From Leishmania donovani (taxonomy: Eukaryota > Euglenozoa > Kinetoplastea > Trypanosomatida > Trypanosomatidae): a stretch of 64,000 nucleotides of DNA. The stretch covers positions 2,011,502 to 2,075,501 of the forward strand of contig NC_018262.1 of the NCBI RefSeq assembly GCF_000227135.1, in the 5' to 3' direction. This document shows positions 60,220-64,000 of the stretch, in pieces. Both the position numbers and the translations under genes were made by a program. The notes beneath the pieces are model-generated. The model worked only from the letters and a program-made list of their open reading frames with translations, searched no databases and was not told the origin of the DNA. Each line of letters begins with the position of its first letter. Within the stretch, counting starts at the first letter, position 1.

Positions 60220-62090
60220 CAGAGTTCACTGAAGGCACTGCCGTGTGTACGCTTGCCGTTGCCGGTGCACTTTTTTTTGTCGTGGGAGGGGTGCCCAGGT
60301 ATATATGCCCATGCCTGCACTTCGTTTTGACGTCTTGCTTTCGTCCCTTCTCCTAACTCTGGCGCCCACGCGCATGAGCAGGCGATTTTGCGCTTCCACC
60401 ATGTCGGCTTCCTCCTCATGCTCCGCAGTTCTCTTCGTTGCTCTATGTCACCAGTTCAGTCATCGACAAGAGGTTAGGTGGCGGCTCACGTCTGGTGAAT
60501 GTATCTCATGTGCCGGTACCATGTTGTGCTGAGAAAGTCGTTTTCCTGAAGGAAACGAGCTGGTGGACGGCCGTTAATGGCCCGAGAAAAATCGACGCGG
60601 TGGCGCTGGGTGCCCGCGCGAGTGAGGCTAGCACAGATACACTCATCTTTGGACCTTGAGGAAGGGGCGGGGACGGAGAAGAGGTGCGCGGAGGGGCAAG
60701 TGATCGTGGGAGTGCTGTTGTCCGCTCCTTGCACTTAGACTGTGTTTCGTTGGTCAGTGGTTGGCCTGCGCATGGTAGAGTTCTTTTTTTTTTTGGAGGG
60801 GGGACCGTGGCTGCCGTGCGGTGCCCTCCTCTTGGAATCTGTAGCGAAGTGTAAGACGGCACACGCGCGGGAAACGGCTGCGGCTGTGGCAAGACGGCTT
60901 CGTGGTTTTCAACGTCTGATAGCTGAGGGAAGAAGACAAAAAAAAAAGACGGGTCGTCTTTTGCTGTGACTGCAGCGATGTTCGGCCCCTTGGAGACCTT
61001 CCTTCGTTGTTGCGTGTGGGTGTTCCTTCTTCCGATCGCGTCTTGTCTCTCGCGCCCGTCGCGCAGTGCGCAGTACGCCTTTCCTTCCCGAGCGCCTCTC
61101 TGTTGTTGCCCTTCCCGATGTCGTCCCGCTTTGGCGCCGTGGGTGGCACATCTTTTTTGAACGACGCCTGCAGCTCGCTGCTTGCATCCTGTCGCCTTTC
61201 TCCGCGTCCTGCCTCCTCCTCTGCTGAAGTTTCGGTTAGGCGAGTGCGTGCGTGCTCCAGAGAGCCTTGTGCATGGCAGGGAGAGTGAAAAGGAGCACGT
61301 GGGCGGGACAACGGCATCGGCGGCGACGGCAATGAACAGAATTTGCCAGTCCGCTTCGTCTCGCTTTGATGTGTTCTTTGCCGTCACCACTGCGCCCTTC
61401 TGCGTCTCCTCTTTCTCCGCATCAATCGTCTTTCGCTAAATGCGTGCCTTCATCGTCCTCACCTTCAGAGAAGAGGAGAGAGCGAGAAGGCCCCCTCCCC
61501 CTCCAACAACAAAAAATATGTTGTGCGCATGATGTCTGTTTTAATGCTTTGGCTGCTTTTTGTTCTCTTTCCTGTTCTACGCTATTCCATTCTTCCGCTC
61601 TCCTTGAGAGACGAGAGAACCATCCACGTGCCGTGCTCACGGGTACCGTTGCGCATGTATGTGTACGTGTATGTTTGAGCAGACACATCGCACCTGTATT
61701 GGATCATAAGCTTCCTTTTGTTGTTGATAGCGTTGTGCCTTTTTTTTTTTCATTCTTCTTTTCGGTCCTGTGGCACCTTTATCTTCTTCGCTTCCACTCT
61801 CCCATTCTATTTTGGGTGTCTTCTGAGCTTTTCTCACGGGTGACGGTTTGCTTCGCTCAGCTGAATTCCTATTTCACTTGCATATTCGTATATTTATATA
61901 CATATATATATATATATCGATCTATAGCTGCCTCTTTCGCCTGCATGTGCTTTTCCGTTTCCTTCTCCCCTCATCTCTCTCGTTCTTTTTTTTCTTTCCT
62001 TCTTCTTGCCCTCACGTGCTCTTTTTCATTTGTGTTCTTCCGGCCCTTTGTTGCTTCAGCTTGTCTGTGTCCTCTTCCTGCTCCCCTCAT
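60220..62090. other. Intergenic spacer
   Basis: Spacer without a supported gene. T-rich at 60787-60797 and 61740-61750, A-rich at 60938-60949. An AT microsatellite (TATATA repeats) is at 61890-61920 and recurs at 62404-62434 after the gap. Confidence 0.5.
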
Positions 62091-62267
62091 GACGGCGGCA
62101 CAAACCTCACGGTGCTTGGTATCACAGGGCCCCGTACACCCCCACTCTGTGTGTGTGTGTGTAGGAGGAGGCCAAGCGGCACCTCACCTCTGTCCCCTGC
62201 CAATGTCAGAACCCTACTTCTTCTGGTGCGGACAGGGTCAAGCACCGACGACGTAGCGGCGGTCGGG
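61853..62267 (+). repeat. 415-bp block repeated across an assembly gap (left copy)
   Basis: Matches 62367-62779 base for base except that it has seven GT units where the right copy has six (around 62149-62162). It ends exactly at the gap. The right copy continues into the rest of the SIDER2. Overlapping unmerged contig ends are the simplest reading, with a microsatellite length difference that kept them apart. Confidence 0.85.
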
Positions 62268-62366
62268 NNNNNNNNNNNNNNNNNNNNNNNNNNNNNNNNN
62301 NNNNNNNNNNNNNNNNNNNNNNNNNNNNNNNNNNNNNNNNNNNNNNNNNNNNNNNNNNNNNNNNNN
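62268..62366. other. Assembly gap, 99 N
   Basis: Run of 99 N between the two copies of the 415-bp block, probably not real missing sequence. Confidence 0.95.
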
Positions 62367-62604
62367 TCGCTCAGCTGAATTCCTATTTCACTTGCATATT
62401 CGTATATTTATATACATATATATATATATATCGATCTATAGCTGCCTCTTTCGCCTGCATGTGCTTTTCCGTTTCCTTCTCCCCTCATCTCTCTCGTTCT
62501 TTTTTTTCTTTCCTTCTTCTTGCCCTCACGTGCTCTTTTTCATTTGTGTTCTTCCGGCCCTTTGTTGCTTCAGCTTGTCTGTGTCCTCTTCCTGCTCCCC
62601 TCAT

Positions 62605-63214
62605 GACGGCGGCACAAACCTCACGGTGCTTGGTATCACAGGGCCCCGTACACCCCCACTCTGTGTGTGTGTGTAGGAGGAGGCCAAGCGGCACCTCACC
62701 TCTGTCCCCTGCCAATGTCAGAACCCTACTTCTTCTGGTGCGGACAGGGTCAAGCACCGACGACGTAGCGGCGGTCGGGGCGGTGTACCACTGCTGGCGT
62801 CGGCGACGCGGCCGTGGATAGCGTTGTGCTGGGGCGGCCTGCAACCGTGCACACGTCTGCGCCATCCATATGATTGGGCAGCGTGCCAGAGCGACTCGGG
62901 CGCATGTCTCACCCGGCCCTCGCGCACTGCCTGCTGGTGCNNNNNNNNNNNNNNNNNNNNNNNNNNNNNNNNNNNNNNNNNNNNNNNNNNNNNNNNNNNN
63001 NNNNNNNNNNNNNNNNNNNNNNNNNNNNNNNNNNNNNNNNNNNNNNNNNNNNNNNNNNNNNNNNNNNNNNNNNNNNNNNNNNNNNNNNNNNNNNNNNNNN
63101 NNNNNNNNNNNNNNNNNNNNNNNNNNNNNNNNNNNNNNCACGCTGGTGGGACCTGTGCGCCTGCGGGGCTCGAGTGGCGTTTGATCTCCTGTGCTGTAGC
63201 GGAGAAGGGGCACG
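62605..63214 (+). mobile_element. SIDER2 retroposon, divergent copy with an internal gap
   Basis: Aligns with copy 1 through shared blocks: TGGTATC...CAGGG, CCACTCT, GGAGGAAGCC-like GGAGGAGGCC, CTGTCCCCTGCCAATG, CACCCGGCCCTC and a 3' part with CGGGGCTCGAGTGGCG. It is clearly diverged, as expected for a SIDER. A 198-N gap at 62941-63138 removes the middle, including the region of the stem-loop. A 5' fragment of the same element is also present at 62091-62267 before the 99-N gap. Confidence 0.65.
62941..63138. other. Assembly gap, 198 N (two default units)
   Basis: 198 N, twice the 99-N default, lies within the SIDER2 element. Four further N are at 63215-63218. Confidence 0.95.
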
Positions 63215-63218
63215 NNNN

Positions 63219-63422
63219 AAGGCGACGAAAAAAAGAGCTCTTTCGGGTTTCATGCGCGTGTGTTCGTGTCTCGCTTGTTCCGTCGCGCGGTATCGTTTTT
63301 CGAATGTTTGTGGACGACTTTCTGTATTCATCAGCTTGTGTGGTAACAGCTGTGCTTCTCTGCTTGCGCGCGCTCCGTTTGCCTCTCATTTTGTTTGTGT
63401 TCCCTCGATAGACTTGTGTTTT

Positions 63423-63457
<35 letters not shown>

Positions 63458-64000
63458 CTTCCGTTGCTGTGCACGTGCGCGTGAACAGTGGAGGTGCGCG
63501 CCGATCTCGTCAGTAAACGAAAAGGAGCAAGAAGAAGTAAAGAAGCGGTCATGGACAAAGCGAGAACGCTCTCCCTCTCACCGAGTCTGTGCTCGTTGAG
63601 TGAGGAAGTAGAATTGACTGCTGTCCTCTGCGGCGTTCGCGAGTACAAGTGGGACACGCACACATCCGTGTGGGCCAGAACCTTCAGCGGATCAGCCGTC
63701 GTTCAATCCCAGCCCAGCGCGTTGGCGACGCGAACACAGGAGCGGTCTTTCCGCATGCCATGGTCGCATTTCTCACCTGCTCTCCACTGAGCCTCACTTC
63801 CCCTTTCGTCTTTCGATGGGATCGCCGCTTAACATGCAACACGGCACAGTGCGTGCATGTGTGTTTTCGGTGCTGTGCTGTCTTCTCTCCCTCCGGTGCA
63901 CCATCCTGCCTCCCATTTCAGTGTGTGACCTGCTCTCAGCGATCACAGTGCTGGAAGGATGCACTGTGGCCCGCGTGGAATCTTGCAAGGTAGCGCAGGG
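63219..64000. other. Terminal spacer
   Basis: Spacer after the last SIDER2. A GT microsatellite of about 14 units runs from 63427 to 63456. A frame at 63551-63790 (ATG) encodes a Ser-rich 79 aa; I see no reason to call it a gene. Confidence 0.4.

Noticed and set aside
60506..61390. 294-codon minus-strand frame
   Set aside because: Lys/Arg/Ser-rich reading of the complement of CT tracts; no motif, and it would be the only minus-strand gene in the cluster.
1..64000. CRISPR arrays, bacterial promoters and ribosome binding sites
   Set aside because: None seen, and not expected: gene layout, trans-splice signals and SIDER2 elements mark this as a trypanosomatid nuclear chromosome.

Overview
This window is nuclear DNA from a trypanosomatid, almost certainly a Leishmania species. 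About twenty intronless genes lie on the + strand with no convincing minus-strand gene. They are separated by 0.5-4 kb of pyrimidine-rich spacer, and polypyrimidine-AG trans-splice acceptors sit just upstream of many start codons. SIDER2-type retroposons occur in the spacers. The layout is part of one directional polycistronic cluster. A type II isopentenyl-diphosphate isomerase is present; from memory this gene is on chromosome 35 of L. major (34 in some species), but I could not check synteny. Runs of 99 or 198 N show that this is a draft scaffold.

Layout. 1-10 kb: a 2-phosphoglycerate-kinase-like P-loop protein, a divergent GTPase, and an unusual fusion of a permuted papain-like (YiiX/C92-type) domain to a degenerate mitochondrial-carrier-like domain. 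10-18 kb: a NEK kinase with a C-terminal PH domain, a long gene-free pyrimidine-rich stretch, a two-CCCH zinc-finger protein, and a cluster of nearly identical SIDER2 copies with assembly gaps. 18-30 kb: gene-poor spacer, a perfect 375-bp direct repeat pair, a GC-rich fossil region, an MTG1-type mitochondrial GTPase, a coiled-coil protein and tRNA m7G46 methyltransferase. 30-41 kb: a secreted/GPI-anchored Cys-rich protein, two small genes, ALG11 mannosyltransferase, an AMY-1/FAP174 homologue, a DCAF7/TTG1-type WD40 protein, a conserved-looking protein of unknown function and an LSM12 homologue. 41-53 kb: a candidate DxH cysteine protease, DRG2 GTPase, a THP3/LENG8-like SAC3 protein, IDI2, a dynein-AAA6-like/ankyrin protein and an amino acid permease. 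53-64 kb: a degenerate non-LTR retrotransposon (DIRE-like), long spacer, a MOK-type kinase and a further SIDER2 interrupted by gaps.

Functionally the genes are mostly housekeeping: translation and RNA (MTG1, TRM8, DRG2, LSM12, THP3-like, CCCH protein), glycosylation and isoprenoid synthesis (ALG11, IDI2), and signalling or flagellum (NEK-PH, MOK, AMY-1/FAP174, WD40). They are not an operon in the bacterial sense; order in such clusters does not imply a shared pathway. The most unusual items are the protease-carrier fusion, the DxH protease candidate, the dynein fragment joined to ankyrin repeats, and the long direct repeats that bracket genes and could support gene amplification.
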